Part shown: positions 8,067 to 18,323 of the stretch, piece after piece
Position numbering within the stretch: position 1 is the stretch's first letter
Layout of the letters: the number at the start of each line of letters is the position of its first letter
Source: Chitinophagaceae bacterium
Lineage (GTDB): Bacteria; Bacteroidota; Bacteroidia; Chitinophagales; Chitinophagaceae
DNA: 26,064 nt
Direction of reading: 5' to 3'
Assembly: GCA_025362915.1 (NCBI GenBank)
Contig: JANYEU010000005.1
Span: forward strand, 1 to 26,064
The notes under the pieces: generated by a model
The model's input: only the letters and a program-made list of their open reading frames with translations
Databases searched by the model: none
What the model was told of the DNA's origin: nothing
Program-made: the position numbers and the translations under genes

Positions 8067-10271
8067 ATGAATACATTGTTGAAAAGTATCTTGATAATTA
8101 CCTTGGTCGTATTTGTTTTTTCAAGTTGTAGAAAGAAAGCTTTTGATGACTACTATAATAGACCGGACTCCTTAGCAGCTCCAATCTACCAACAATTACA
8201 GGCTAAAGGTAACTTTAAAAATTTAATAGCTTGTATAGATAAGGCAGGCTATAAAGATATTTTAGGTGGGGCAGGTTACTGGACTTTTTTTGCACCCAAT
8301 GATGATGCCTTCAAGCAGTTTTTTATAGATAAAAGTATTACGAGTGTAAATCAAATTGATTCCTCTACGGCGAAGCAGATTGTTAGCTATTGTTTGGTTT
8401 ATAATGCCTTTCCCAAAGCAAGGCTGGGCGATTACCAATCTAATGCTGGATGGGTGCCAAATCAGGCTTTTAGAAGAAGAACAGCTAATTATTCAGGGTA
8501 TCAGGATGACACAACTTTTACAGGGCAGAAAGTAAAGGCTTTGGATATTAACCGTAACAGTGCATTTTTTGTTGGGGATAATAACAATAAATATATCCCT
8601 TATTTTTTGAGTAACTTCATGATTGCTAGCGGATTAACCGCTGCGGATTATAATTATTTTTATCCCAATACAACTTACAATGGCTTTAATGTAGTAAATG
8701 CATCGGTAGTACATGCTGATATTCCTGCTGAGAACGGTTATATCCACGAGATTGATAAAGTTATACTTCCCCTTAAAAATATTGATCAATACATAGCCTC
8801 AAAACCTGAGTATAGTGAGTTTAAGAAATTATTTGATAAATACATGCTCTATTTCTCATTAAATGCAGACGCTACTACGCGTTATCATAACATAACTGGA
8901 TTGAATGACAACATTTATATTAAATACTACAATACTAATTTGGGCTTTCAGCTAAATAACGAAAACTACCAAAAGCAACAGGATAATGATGGACAGACAA
9001 ATTCTTGGACATTGTTTGTACCAAGAAATGATGTCTTTATTAAATATAGGGATTCTATATTGCTTGAGCATTACAAAAGCTTGGATGTTGTTCCTCAACA
9101 AATTATAATCGATTTTTTAAATGCGCACATGTTTGCCAATGTAGTATGGCCTAGTAGGTTCGCCAATACCAATAATGTTCAAGCAGAACCTGCAAGATTT
9201 AATTCGGCTACTGATGTAATTGATAAACAAATATTAAGTAACGGTAATTTTTACGGTACAAGTAAGGTGCAAGCTGCCAACGTGTTTACTACTGTGTATG
9301 GCAAGCCGTACTTAGATCCTAAATACTTGTTAATGACAAGAGCTTTAGATCAATCACTACGATACAATATTACAATACCATCCCAGAAATATACTGTTTT
9401 TATGATTTCTGACGATTTATTGCGAGCTAAAGGGTTTGATTATAACTTTACACAAAGTGCATGGCAGTATACGGCACCCGGTGCTACCAGTGTAACAACT
9501 GGTAGTGCTGCTAGTGCTAGATTACAAAGAATTTTAGCAACTCATATTGTACGTACACCTAATGACGAAATGGCTGATCTTTCTGGTGCTGGAATTATAG
9601 AAACTATAAATGGAGAGTATATTAAATGGAGTGGTGGTAAATTGGCTTCAGCAGGTACATATAACTACAAAGTAACTGCAGGGCAATCGAAAATTGCTGT
9701 AAATGGCAGGGTTTATTATTCCGATAGCTTGCTAGAATATAGTGACACTTTGGTTGGGCTAACCATTAAAAGATTAGCTTCTACGCCCGGATCTCCATTT
9801 AGTTATTTTTATCAATTTTTAGCAAACTCTACTCTATATACTCCTGCTACTGGAGATATTAGGGGTGTTAATTTGGGTTCATTTAATACAGTTTTTGTGC
9901 CAAATAATGATGCCATACAATCGGCTGTTGATGCCGGATTTTTACCTGCTGATCCAAATGATGGGTCTCCATTATTTATAACAACAGATCCTATACAACA
10001 ACAAATGGTAGCTGATTTTATTAAGTATCATATTATTGATAAGACTACCATGGTACCTGATGGAAGAAAAAATACTGGTCAGTATCCTACATTATATAGG
10101 GATATTTCTGGTGCTGTTGGGCAAATAAATGTATTCGTTAATTCTCCTGGCGTGATGAGACTAATGGATCAGGCAACACCTAGTGATACTGCAAATGTTG
10201 TAATTCCTAAAAGCAATAACCTTGCTAATAGATGCGTTATTCATTTAATAGATAACTATTTACATTACTAG
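8067..10271 (+). CDS. Lipoprotein with four fasciclin (FAS1) domains
   Basis: First gene of the seven-gene run. The 734-residue product has a lipoprotein signal with lipobox FSSC (Cys21), followed by CRKKAFDD, compatible with outer-membrane surface export. Four FAS1-like repeats can be traced. Domain 1 is about 38-236 (WTFFAPNDDAF and the closing NGYIHEIDKVILP). Domain 2 is about 238-405 (WTLFVPRND). Domain 3 is about 410-562 (YTVFMISDD, ATHIVRTP). Domain 4 is about 565-734 (NTVFVPNNDA, KYHIID, and the closing CVIHLIDNYL). The F-x-P-x-[ND] box and the [YI]-x-H-x-I-D box are the FAS1 hallmarks. FAS1 domains mediate adhesion or glycan/protein contacts in other organisms; the ligand here is unknown. 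SusC follows after 30 bases. Confidence 0.88.
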   Translation: MNTLLKSILIITLVVFVFSSCRKKAFDDYYNRPDSLAAPIYQQLQAKGNFKNLIACIDKAGYKDILGGAGYWTFFAPNDDAFKQFFIDKSITSVNQIDSSTAKQIVSYCLVYNAFPKARLGDYQSNAGWVPNQAFRRRTANYSGYQDDTTFTGQKVKALDINRNSAFFVGDNNNKYIPYFLSNFMIASGLTAADYNYFYPNTTYNGFNVVNASVVHADIPAENGYIHEIDKVILPLKNIDQYIASKPEYSEFKKLFDKYMLYFSLNADATTRYHNITGLNDNIYIKYYNTNLGFQLNNENYQKQQDNDGQTNSWTLFVPRNDVFIKYRDSILLEHYKSLDVVPQQIIIDFLNAHMFANVVWPSRFANTNNVQAEPARFNSATDVIDKQILSNGNFYGTSKVQAANVFTTVYGKPYLDPKYLLMTRALDQSLRYNITIPSQKYTVFMISDDLLRAKGFDYNFTQSAWQYTAPGATSVTTGSAASARLQRILATHIVRTPNDEMADLSGAGIIETINGEYIKWSGGKLASAGTYNYKVTAGQSKIAVNGRVYYSDSLLEYSDTLVGLTIKRLASTPGSPFSYFYQFLANSTLYTPATGDIRGVNLGSFNTVFVPNNDAIQSAVDAGFLPADPNDGSPLFITTDPIQQQMVADFIKYHIIDKTTMVPDGRKNTGQYPTLYRDISGAVGQINVFVNSPGVMRLMDQATPSDTANVVIPKSNNLANRCVIHLIDNYLHY

Positions 10272-10301
10272 CCTCAACCAACTAATTAACAGACTAAGGG
10301 T

Positions 10302-13300
10302 ATGAAAAATTTATATAAATACAGGTTGATCGCATTTTCGGCTTTTGCACTATTAGGCAGCATTAGTGCATTAGGGCAAGAAACAAAAGTAATTGTAAGA
10401 GGAACTATTACTGATAAAAAAGATAACTCCCCAATTGCACATGTATCTATCACTGAGTTGGATGCAGACGGACGTGTTGTAAGAGGAGTAAATAGTGATA
10501 TTGATGGTAATTATGCGCTAAAAATAACTAATACAAAGGACAAGATCAGCTTTGCCTATATTGGTTATAAAACCACTAATGTGGACATTAAAGGTAAAAC
10601 AACAATTAATATAAAACTAGAGCAAGGGGATGGGGATCAGAATGAGGTTATTGTAGTATCAGGTCCTAAAACTAGTAATGGCAACTTGAACATTGCTGAT
10701 AGAGACCTAACAACGGCATCTTCAAAAATAAATGCAAAAGATTTAGAAGAACTGGGTTCTGCAACTATTGACCAAGCATTACAAGGTCGTATGGCTGGGG
10801 TGGATATTACTGCCTCATCTGGTGATCCGGGAGCTCCATTATCGATTAAAATTAGGGGAACCTCGTCTATTAATGCGGGAACTAATCCCTTGATTGTTGT
10901 TGATGGATTACCTTATGAAACACAAATCCCTTCAGATTTTAACTTCGGGACTGCAGATGATCAAGGTTACGCCCAGTTATTAAACATTGCACCATCAGAT
11001 ATTAAAGAAATTGTAGTACTTAAAGATGCTGCTGCAACAGCTATGTGGGGTGCAAAAGGTGCTAGTGGTGTTTTATTAATCACTACAAAAAGAGGAACTG
11101 TTGGTAGTCCAGTATTAACTTATACAGCTAGAGAAATTCTATCTAAACAACCTCGATCTGTTCCATTACTGAATGGTAACCAATACTCCAATCTCATTCC
11201 AGAAGAGTTTATGAATAAAAATGGGGTTCCTTTAAATACTTTGACTGTAAAGGAATTTGCGTATGATAAAAATGATCCTTATAACTACTATAACTATAGT
11301 CAAAATACCGATTGGTTGGGTGCAATTACTCAAATAGGACTTACTCATGACCATAATTTATCAATGACCGGTGGTGGTGAAAAAGCTAGATATTTTGCAT
11401 CTTTAGGATATCTTAATCAATCTGGCACAACCATTGGGACAAATCTTAGTCGGATTACTACTCGTGTGAACTTAGATTATATAGTTTCAGACAGAATAAA
11501 ATTTAGAGCTGATTTTTCATACGCATATTCTGATAACCCAAGAAATTATACAATTGATATAAGAAACGAAGCAATGACAAAAATGCCTAATATGAGCATT
11601 TATGAGTACAATGAACAAGGGATAAAAACACCTAACTATTTTTCTCCTGCATCAAACATTCAAGGACAATATCCTGGTTCATATAACCCTGTTGCCATGG
11701 CCAATACTGCCACTAACCGTATTCTTGGTAATCGTATTACGCCTACTTTTAATGTTCAGTATGACATAATTCCAAAAGTGTTGATAGCTACAGAGGATGT
11801 GCGGTTTGATATAAATAACACAAAAAATAAGACATTTTTACCCCAGATAGCTACTGGAAGGCCTAGTACTGAAACTGTAGTAAACAGAGCATATGATGGT
11901 GACGTGGATGCATTTAATGTGCAAACAAAAACTAATTTGGTATTTACACCTCATTTGACAAAGTACCATACTTTATCTTCTGTATTGTCTATTCAAACTT
12001 CCGATAATAGGACACTTTCTAATCAAGCATCTACTTCAAATACTGCTTCGTCCTTACTACAGGATGCATCTTCTCCTTCAAGAACTATTAATACTGATTT
12101 AGGGATTGCTGCTGGGTTTTCACAAACAAGAACAGTCGGAGCTTTGGTAAATGCACAGTATGGTTATCGTGGGAGATATATCATAAATGTTGGGTTACGT
12201 GGAGACGGAAATTCAAGGTTTGGTCCTGGTAATAGATATGGTCTATTTCCATCAATATCTACGCGGTGGAGAGTTTCTGGGGAGCGGTTTATGGAAAAAC
12301 TCACATTTCTTAATGACCTCAGCATTCGTGCGAGCTATGGATTGGCAGGAAATCCACCGAGAACTGACTACAGCTTTTACAACCAATACAGCAACTTTGG
12401 GTGGACTTATCAAGGACAAAGTGGAGTTTATCCTTCTTCTATGGAATTGACGAATTTGAAATATGAAGTAATTAATGGTAAAAATTTAGGACTTAACCTC
12501 ATATTTCTTAAAAACAAAGTTAATGTTGACTTTGAAATGTACAACAACACCACTAGGGATCTATTGTTTTATGGTTTAAAAGTACCTACATTTAATGGAT
12601 ATAATTCGGTTGATATTAACGGTGGTACATTAGATAATCGTGGTTGGGAATTGAATGTTTTGTCCAGTATTGTTAAAAAGACAACTTGGACTTTAGACTT
12701 TAACTTTAACGTTTCTCATAATGAAAATGTATTGCGCGAAATTTCACCATTTTTTGCAAATAAAAATGGTGATGTCACAACTAACGGTAATTACTTAACC
12801 CTACTGCAAATAAATAATCCATTTGGGTCTATATATGGCTACAGATATAAAGGTGTATATGCAGATGCAGCTTCAACTATTGCTACAGATGCAAAGGGCA
12901 AGTCAATAGTTGGCCCTAATGGTCAAGCAGTTTATATGCGCTTTAACTATCCTAAAACCGACTATCTATTTCAACCTGGAGATGCGAAATATGAGGATAT
13001 AAATCACGATGGGAATATTGATTATAAAGATGTAGTTTATTTAGGAAATAGCAATCCCGCTTTTACAGGAGGATTTGGTTTCACAGCATCATATAAAAAG
13101 AATTGGAAAATTGCTGCTTTTTTCAACTATAGATCTGGCTATAAAGTTGTAAACGGAACCAAAATAACAACAACCAATATGTACGGCTTTAATAACCAAA
13201 GTACAGCAGTTTTAAGGAGATGGAGAAAACCTGGTGACGTTACTGATATACCAAGAGCGTTATATAATTCTGGTTATAATTGGCTGGGTAGTGATAGATA

Positions 13301-13559
13301 TGTAGAAGATGCTTCCTTCTTGCGTTTCCGTTCACTTACTGTTCGGTATAATATGACGGGGGATATATTGAAACGATTAAAGATTCGTAATTTAAGTACT
13401 TACTTAACTGCAGAAAATCTAATGACATTTACAAAATATACTGGTCAGGATCCGGAAGTGGCTCCTAGGGGTATTTCTGGTCCATTTACTGTAGTAACAG
13501 ATAATAGTACAACGCCCCCTGTATTTACTTTAACTCTTGGATTAACTGCATCGTTCTAA
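10302..13559 (+). CDS. SusC/RagA-type TonB-dependent outer-membrane transporter
   Basis: A 1085-residue TonB-linked transporter. The signal peptide covers about residues 1-25. A carboxypeptidase-D-regulatory-like domain spans about 30-108 (VRGTITDKKDNSPIAHVSI). The plug is at about 136-265: LEELGSATIDQALQGRMAGVDI, the SusC hallmark IKIRGTSSINAGTNPLIVVDGLPYE split over 183-206, and AAATAMWGAKGASGVLLITTKRG in part at 243-265. The remaining roughly 800 residues form the 22-strand barrel, including WRVSGERFMEKL and the C-terminal pattern FLRFRSLTVRYN, LSTYLTAENLMTFTKYTGQDPE and a final strand ending TASF. In characterised systems SusC imports glycans or peptides with its SusD lid using TonB energy. 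Its SusD partner starts 22 bases downstream. Confidence 0.97.
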   Translation: MKNLYKYRLIAFSAFALLGSISALGQETKVIVRGTITDKKDNSPIAHVSITELDADGRVVRGVNSDIDGNYALKITNTKDKISFAYIGYKTTNVDIKGKTTINIKLEQGDGDQNEVIVVSGPKTSNGNLNIADRDLTTASSKINAKDLEELGSATIDQALQGRMAGVDITASSGDPGAPLSIKIRGTSSINAGTNPLIVVDGLPYETQIPSDFNFGTADDQGYAQLLNIAPSDIKEIVVLKDAAATAMWGAKGASGVLLITTKRGTVGSPVLTYTAREILSKQPRSVPLLNGNQYSNLIPEEFMNKNGVPLNTLTVKEFAYDKNDPYNYYNYSQNTDWLGAITQIGLTHDHNLSMTGGGEKARYFASLGYLNQSGTTIGTNLSRITTRVNLDYIVSDRIKFRADFSYAYSDNPRNYTIDIRNEAMTKMPNMSIYEYNEQGIKTPNYFSPASNIQGQYPGSYNPVAMANTATNRILGNRITPTFNVQYDIIPKVLIATEDVRFDINNTKNKTFLPQIATGRPSTETVVNRAYDGDVDAFNVQTKTNLVFTPHLTKYHTLSSVLSIQTSDNRTLSNQASTSNTASSLLQDASSPSRTINTDLGIAAGFSQTRTVGALVNAQYGYRGRYIINVGLRGDGNSRFGPGNRYGLFPSISTRWRVSGERFMEKLTFLNDLSIRASYGLAGNPPRTDYSFYNQYSNFGWTYQGQSGVYPSSMELTNLKYEVINGKNLGLNLIFLKNKVNVDFEMYNNTTRDLLFYGLKVPTFNGYNSVDINGGTLDNRGWELNVLSSIVKKTTWTLDFNFNVSHNENVLREISPFFANKNGDVTTNGNYLTLLQINNPFGSIYGYRYKGVYADAASTIATDAKGKSIVGPNGQAVYMRFNYPKTDYLFQPGDAKYEDINHDGNIDYKDVVYLGNSNPAFTGGFGFTASYKKNWKIAAFFNYRSGYKVVNGTKITTTNMYGFNNQSTAVLRRWRKPGDVTDIPRALYNSGYNWLGSDRYVEDASFLRFRSLTVRYNMTGDILKRLKIRNLSTYLTAENLMTFTKYTGQDPEVAPRGISGPFTVVTDNSTTPPVFTLTLGLTASF

Positions 13560-13581
13560 AATTATAAATAAACTCATAGAG

Positions 13582-15090
13582 ATGAAGTCTAGATTAATTA
13601 TAAATATTTTTTCCTTTTCACTACTTGTTATTGGAAGCACATCTTGCAATAAATACTTGGAATTAAAACCACAAGATGGTTTAATAAGACAAGAATTTTG
13701 GCAAACAAAAGAACAAGTTCAAGCTGCCGTATTTGGTTGTTATGCATCTTTATTGGCAAGTCCAACTGGTAATAAACCATTAAGTGAAACTTTGTTTTTA
13801 TGGGGGGAATTAAGAGCTGATATGCTTGCGCCAGGTATTGCTATAACATCAGATGAAAATGATGTTATCAACGTAAATACGCTAGCAACCAATACCGTTA
13901 CTAATTGGGCTGGAGTTTATCAGGTCATTAATTATTGTAATACTGTAATAGATTTTGCGCCAGGTGTTTTAGCTTATGATAATACTTTTACAAAGAATCA
14001 ATTGAATCAATATTTAGCTGAAGTAAAAGCTTTACGTGCTATGATGTATTTCACTCTTGTTAAGAGTTTTAGAGATGTACCATTAAAATTAAAATCGACC
14101 TCAAGTGATCAGGATTTACTGTTATTGCCAAAAACTTCTGGAGATACTGTATTACAACAAGTTTTATCTGATTTAAAATTTGCTGATAGTAATGCGGTGT
14201 TTACCTATGGAAATACAATTACTGATAAAGGTAGAGTTAATAAATTTACTGTAAAGGCACTTCTTGCCGATGTATATTTATGGATGGATAAATATGCTGA
14301 ATGTGACGATGCCTGTAACTTTATTATCAACTCTAGAAAATATGGGTTAGTATTTGGAAGTAATACTACAGTGTTTGATAATGTATACTATAAAGGTAAT
14401 TCAGCAGAAGGAATCTTTGAGTTTCAGTTTGATCAGCAAAGGCTAAATAGTTTCTACAGTATGCTCTCTACCACTAAGCCTAGATTTTTGGCTTCAACCA
14501 ATGTTATGGATCAGGTATTTACGATAGATTTTCAGGATTCAAAGAATTTTGACATTAGAGGGCAAGGAGAATCTGTTAGAACAAGTGACAACGCAATTTG
14601 GAAATATATTGGCGTGGATTATAACACAGCCAGAACAATAGATGCTTCTTATGCTCATTGGTTTGCTTATAGAATTGCAGACATTTATTTAATGAAAGCA
14701 GAGGCATTAAATCAAATGGGAGGGAGAGGGTTGGAAGCATTGTCTTATATCACATTTATAAGAGATAGAGCTAACGCATTGGATGCAACAGACCTAAAGC
14801 CTGATCCAGGGGATAGAAATGCAATGACTGATTTCATTTTAGCTGAAAGAGCTCGAGAATTTGCATTTGAAGGTAAAAGATGGTATGATATTCTTAGAAA
14901 TGCCAAACGAAATAATTATGAAAGATTAGATATTTTGCTTAATATGGTTTCAAAGACTGTACCTGCAAATAAGCAAATTTCAGCAATCAATAAGTATAAA
15001 GATCCAGCTCATAATAGTCATTATTTCCCCATTTATTTGTATGAATTACAGTCTGATCCTAATCTCATACAAAACCCATTTTATCAATAA
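13582..15090 (+). CDS. SusD/RagB-type surface lipoprotein
   Basis: A 502-residue lipoprotein with lipobox STSC (Cys22) and the usual CNKYLELKPQDG N-terminus. SusD hallmarks are present: the early helix FWQTKEQVQAAVFGCYASL, the TPR-like helices LAEVKALRAMMYFTLVKSFRDVPL and VKALLADVYLWMDKYAEC, the segment RIADIYLMKAEALNQMGG, and the C-terminal ERAREFAFEGKRWYDILR at about 421-440. It should sit on the cell surface as the lid of the preceding SusC and bind the ligand before import. Length is normal. The next lipoprotein gene follows after 20 bases, so translation units are closely packed. Confidence 0.97.
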   Translation: MKSRLIINIFSFSLLVIGSTSCNKYLELKPQDGLIRQEFWQTKEQVQAAVFGCYASLLASPTGNKPLSETLFLWGELRADMLAPGIAITSDENDVINVNTLATNTVTNWAGVYQVINYCNTVIDFAPGVLAYDNTFTKNQLNQYLAEVKALRAMMYFTLVKSFRDVPLKLKSTSSDQDLLLLPKTSGDTVLQQVLSDLKFADSNAVFTYGNTITDKGRVNKFTVKALLADVYLWMDKYAECDDACNFIINSRKYGLVFGSNTTVFDNVYYKGNSAEGIFEFQFDQQRLNSFYSMLSTTKPRFLASTNVMDQVFTIDFQDSKNFDIRGQGESVRTSDNAIWKYIGVDYNTARTIDASYAHWFAYRIADIYLMKAEALNQMGGRGLEALSYITFIRDRANALDATDLKPDPGDRNAMTDFILAERAREFAFEGKRWYDILRNAKRNNYERLDILLNMVSKTVPANKQISAINKYKDPAHNSHYFPIYLYELQSDPNLIQNPFYQ

Positions 15091-15110
15091 ATAATTTAAT
15101 AATTTTTCAT

Positions 15111-16781
15111 ATGAAAACGAATATTTGGTTTACAATTTTCATTCTTTTCTGTAGCATTTTTAGTATATCAATATTTACGGGATGTAAAAAACAACCACCT
15201 GTTTATAATACGACTAGTGATGTAAATATTGTTGACTACTTGCGAGGCTACCCTAATCAGTTTTCGGAATTTGTTAAGATTTTAGATCGCACTAATATTA
15301 GCCCTTTCTTAAATGCCTATGGGGTTTATACATGTTTTGCGCCAACAAATGCTGCATTTCAATTATACTTAAAAAAGATAGGTAAAACTTCTACAGATGA
15401 ATTGGATACTGCTACATTGGCTAACATTTGCAAGTTACATTTAATAGCAGATACTATTACAACCGGAACATTTACTGACGGCAAGTTGCCCTCTCCAACA
15501 ATGTATGGTCAATATTTGATAACTGGTGTAACTGATTATGGTGCTACATTAGTAAATAGACAAGCTATTTTAACTCAACCAAATATCTTAACTGGAAATG
15601 GATACATTCACGTAATAGACCATGTTTTAGAACCAGCTAATTTAACCATTGCTAAAACTATTGAAAACAACAATAATTACTCGATTTTTACTCAGGTACT
15701 AAAAGCCACTGGTTTTTATGATACGCTGAATATTAATAACAACCCAGATACTACGCGTAAATTTTTAACTTGTTTTGCTGAACCAGATTCAATTTTAGCT
15801 AAACAAAATATTTTCTCTTACGCAGACATGCTAAAGAGATTCAATACTACAGGAAATACAAAAAATAAATATGATAGCCTGTATTTGTATACAGCCTATC
15901 ATATTTTGCCGGCACTTAAATATGTAGCAGACATTGTTTCAGCACAATCACATCTAACGCTTGCACCGCAGTCAGTTATTACCGTATCGTTAAGTGGTCA
16001 GACAGTACTACTTAATCAAATAACTTTTAATGGAGTTTTTGAACCTGGCATTCCAATAAATAGAACTTTTAGCGACATTACTTGCACAAATGGAGTCCTT
16101 CATACTTTATCTAATCAATTGCTTTTAAAGGCAAGAAAGCCATATAGGGTTGATTTTGATCCTGGCGATCAGCCTGAAATTAGAAAACTTACTTCTATTT
16201 ATCGTAGGGCAGGTAAGTCACAATCGTTTAGCTACGGTCAGTTGCAGGATGTTAACTGGCAGCAAACAAAAGCTACTGTTACCTATTATGTTGATGCTAG
16301 CACTTCAGCTAATAATTATTGGTGGGATGATGGTTTTTCATTCAATTTGCGAACAAATTTTAATAATTGGATAGAATTTAAAACCCCTTTAATTGTACAA
16401 GGATGGTACTATGTGTGGTGTAATTTTAGAAGAGCTAGCATGGGACAATATACACAGGTATCTGTTGATGACTCGATACTTCCTAGACTTTGCGATTTCG
16501 CTTCAAGCCGCCCTTCTGGTACTCCGGCTAGTTTACTATCAGTAAACTATAAAATATACACAATTAATCAAACGCAAAAAACAAATTATGGTATTAACGT
16601 TGGGTTAGTTTATATTTCTACTACTGATAGGCATAAAATAAGGTTGACTTGTGTTAAAGATCAAGGGACAGGAAGTGGGAATACTGTAACTCTTGATTTT
16701 ATTCAATTTATTCCTCAGTTTGATGATTCTCAGATTTTGCCACTTTATGGGCGGGATGGTTCTCTAAAGCCAGTGTTCTAG
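15111..16781 (+). CDS. Lipoprotein: two FAS1 domains plus C-terminal beta-sandwich module
   Basis: A 556-residue lipoprotein with lipobox FTGC (Cys25). FAS1 domain 1 spans about 38-178, with the TCFAPTNAAF box (74-83) and the closing NGYIHVIDHVLEP (163-175). FAS1 domain 2 spans about 180-340 and is divergent: CFAEPDS replaces the usual F-x-P-x-N box and NGVLHTLSNQLL (327-338) closes it. Residues 345-538 form a separate beta-rich module containing FNNWIEFKTPLIVQGWYYVW (417-436), a repeated-strand middle, and TLDFIQFIP (527-535). That strand order and the closing LDFIxFxP resemble galactose-binding/CBM-like beta sandwiches. The position straight after SusD is where Sus operons usually encode surface binding lipoproteins, so a binding role is inferred. 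Confidence 0.85.
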   Translation: MKTNIWFTIFILFCSIFSISIFTGCKKQPPVYNTTSDVNIVDYLRGYPNQFSEFVKILDRTNISPFLNAYGVYTCFAPTNAAFQLYLKKIGKTSTDELDTATLANICKLHLIADTITTGTFTDGKLPSPTMYGQYLITGVTDYGATLVNRQAILTQPNILTGNGYIHVIDHVLEPANLTIAKTIENNNNYSIFTQVLKATGFYDTLNINNNPDTTRKFLTCFAEPDSILAKQNIFSYADMLKRFNTTGNTKNKYDSLYLYTAYHILPALKYVADIVSAQSHLTLAPQSVITVSLSGQTVLLNQITFNGVFEPGIPINRTFSDITCTNGVLHTLSNQLLLKARKPYRVDFDPGDQPEIRKLTSIYRRAGKSQSFSYGQLQDVNWQQTKATVTYYVDASTSANNYWWDDGFSFNLRTNFNNWIEFKTPLIVQGWYYVWCNFRRASMGQYTQVSVDDSILPRLCDFASSRPSGTPASLLSVNYKIYTINQTQKTNYGINVGLVYISTTDRHKIRLTCVKDQGTGSGNTVTLDFIQFIPQFDDSQILPLYGRDGSLKPVF

Positions 16782-16823
16782 TGAATAGATTTTTAAATTG
16801 ATTGTTTATTTTTAAAGTAAAGG

Positions 16824-18269
16824 ATGATGTGTAAAAAAAGATATAGTTTGTGCTTATTGTTGCTTATAGCCGCTGGCTATATAGTAGGGTGCAACAAAAA
16901 ATGGGACAACCACAACGCAATAACAGATCCTTCAATTTCTAATAATTTGTATCAGGCTATAAAGAAAAATGACAACTTGACTAAGTTTAGTGATTTGTTG
17001 GTAAAGAGCGGGTATGATAAAATTATAGCTGCTTCCAAGTCTTATACTGTTTGGGCACCTACAAATCTTGCTTTAGCATCGTTAGATCCAGCTATAGTAA
17101 ATGATTCTGCAAAACTGAAGGCTTTTGTTGGCAATCATATCGCTAACTTGACTTACCCGACAGGTGGGGTTGACCAACGTGTGCCAATGCTTAACGGTAA
17201 GTATAATCTTTTTGAAGGAAGTAAATTTGATTCTGCAAATATTGTTAGTGCTAACAATTACGCTATAAACGGGGTTTATCATGTAATTGATAAGTTTATA
17301 CCCCGTAGAGATAATTGTTGGGAATTTGTAAATAACACTACTGATTATCCATTGTTTAAGACAGCATTGACAAACTTAAACTACACCTTTTTTGATTCTA
17401 CAAAAGCTACTCAAATTGCTACAGACCGATTGACCGGGAATCCTGTTTGGGATTCAACCAATGCTATATTTATTCGTAATTCTTTCTTGGATAAGGTGCA
17501 AAATATCTCTGACGAAAGCAATGAGTACACATTAATTGTGTTAACTGATGGCGCTTTTACCCATGAATATAATAAGTTGAGTCCTTGGTTTGCTACAAAT
17601 AACCCTGATAGTACTATGTCTTTAGCATCCTATTCCTTAATAAAAGACTTGGCGATTAAAGGATCTTATACTGCCGCCCAATTACCTGATACATTGTTGT
17701 CATCTTTTGGTGTAAAAATTCCCATAGATAAATCTAAAATTATCGCATCATACAAAACAAGCAATGGCTATGTACATGTAATGAGCCAAGTTGATTTTAA
17801 CCTAACAGATAAGTTTCCTCCAATTATTATTCAAGGAGAAAATCCTACTTCTTTTGCAACTACTGATAGAGGATTCTATACCTATTATAGAGAAGGGACT
17901 AATCCTAATACAGGGCTTGTTTTTTATGATATTCTTATGCAGAACTATGGCTATTCAAACTATTATATTAAATACATACTAAATGCAATTCCAGCGATGA
18001 GATATAATGCATCTTGGGTGGCTATAAATGACGTGCAGAAAACACCTCTTTGGACGCAAAGGTTAGCTATTGGTAATCTTCAAGATACAACATTACCTGC
18101 GCAAATAGTTGCATACAAAAATTATAATGAAGTGGCTCTTGGTAAATTTGAAGTACTCTCTTATCGCAGTAAGTTTAGTTTATATGTCATTGGACCATCT
18201 GGTTCGAGTACTACTGGTGGGAACAACTCAATTTCTTTGGATTACATAAAATTGACACCTGCTTTCTAA
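16824..18269 (+). CDS. Lipoprotein: two FAS1 domains plus C-terminal beta-sandwich module (shorter paralogue)
   Basis: A 481-residue lipoprotein with lipobox IVGC (Cys23). FAS1 domain 1 spans about 38-160: YTVWAPTNLAL (74-84) and NGVYHVIDKFIP (149-160). FAS1 domain 2 spans about 165-325: YTLIVLTDGAF (235-245) and NGYVHVMSQVDF (314-325). The C-terminal module (about 331-481) begins FPPIIIQGENP and ends SISLDYIKLTPAF. It has the same layout as the upstream neighbour, though the module is about 50 residues shorter and the sequences are clearly divergent. It is therefore an old duplication or an independent recruitment, not a recent copy. ATG codons at 16824 and 16827 are both possible starts. 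The gene lies between the two SusCD pairs and is probably co-transcribed with both. Confidence 0.85.
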   Translation: MMCKKRYSLCLLLLIAAGYIVGCNKKWDNHNAITDPSISNNLYQAIKKNDNLTKFSDLLVKSGYDKIIAASKSYTVWAPTNLALASLDPAIVNDSAKLKAFVGNHIANLTYPTGGVDQRVPMLNGKYNLFEGSKFDSANIVSANNYAINGVYHVIDKFIPRRDNCWEFVNNTTDYPLFKTALTNLNYTFFDSTKATQIATDRLTGNPVWDSTNAIFIRNSFLDKVQNISDESNEYTLIVLTDGAFTHEYNKLSPWFATNNPDSTMSLASYSLIKDLAIKGSYTAAQLPDTLLSSFGVKIPIDKSKIIASYKTSNGYVHVMSQVDFNLTDKFPPIIIQGENPTSFATTDRGFYTYYREGTNPNTGLVFYDILMQNYGYSNYYIKYILNAIPAMRYNASWVAINDVQKTPLWTQRLAIGNLQDTTLPAQIVAYKNYNEVALGKFEVLSYRSKFSLYVIGPSGSSTTGGNNSISLDYIKLTPAF

Positions 18270-18323
18270 TGTTTTTACAACAACTTATTATAGTCGTTTT
18301 ATAATTCTGAATTCACTATACAA

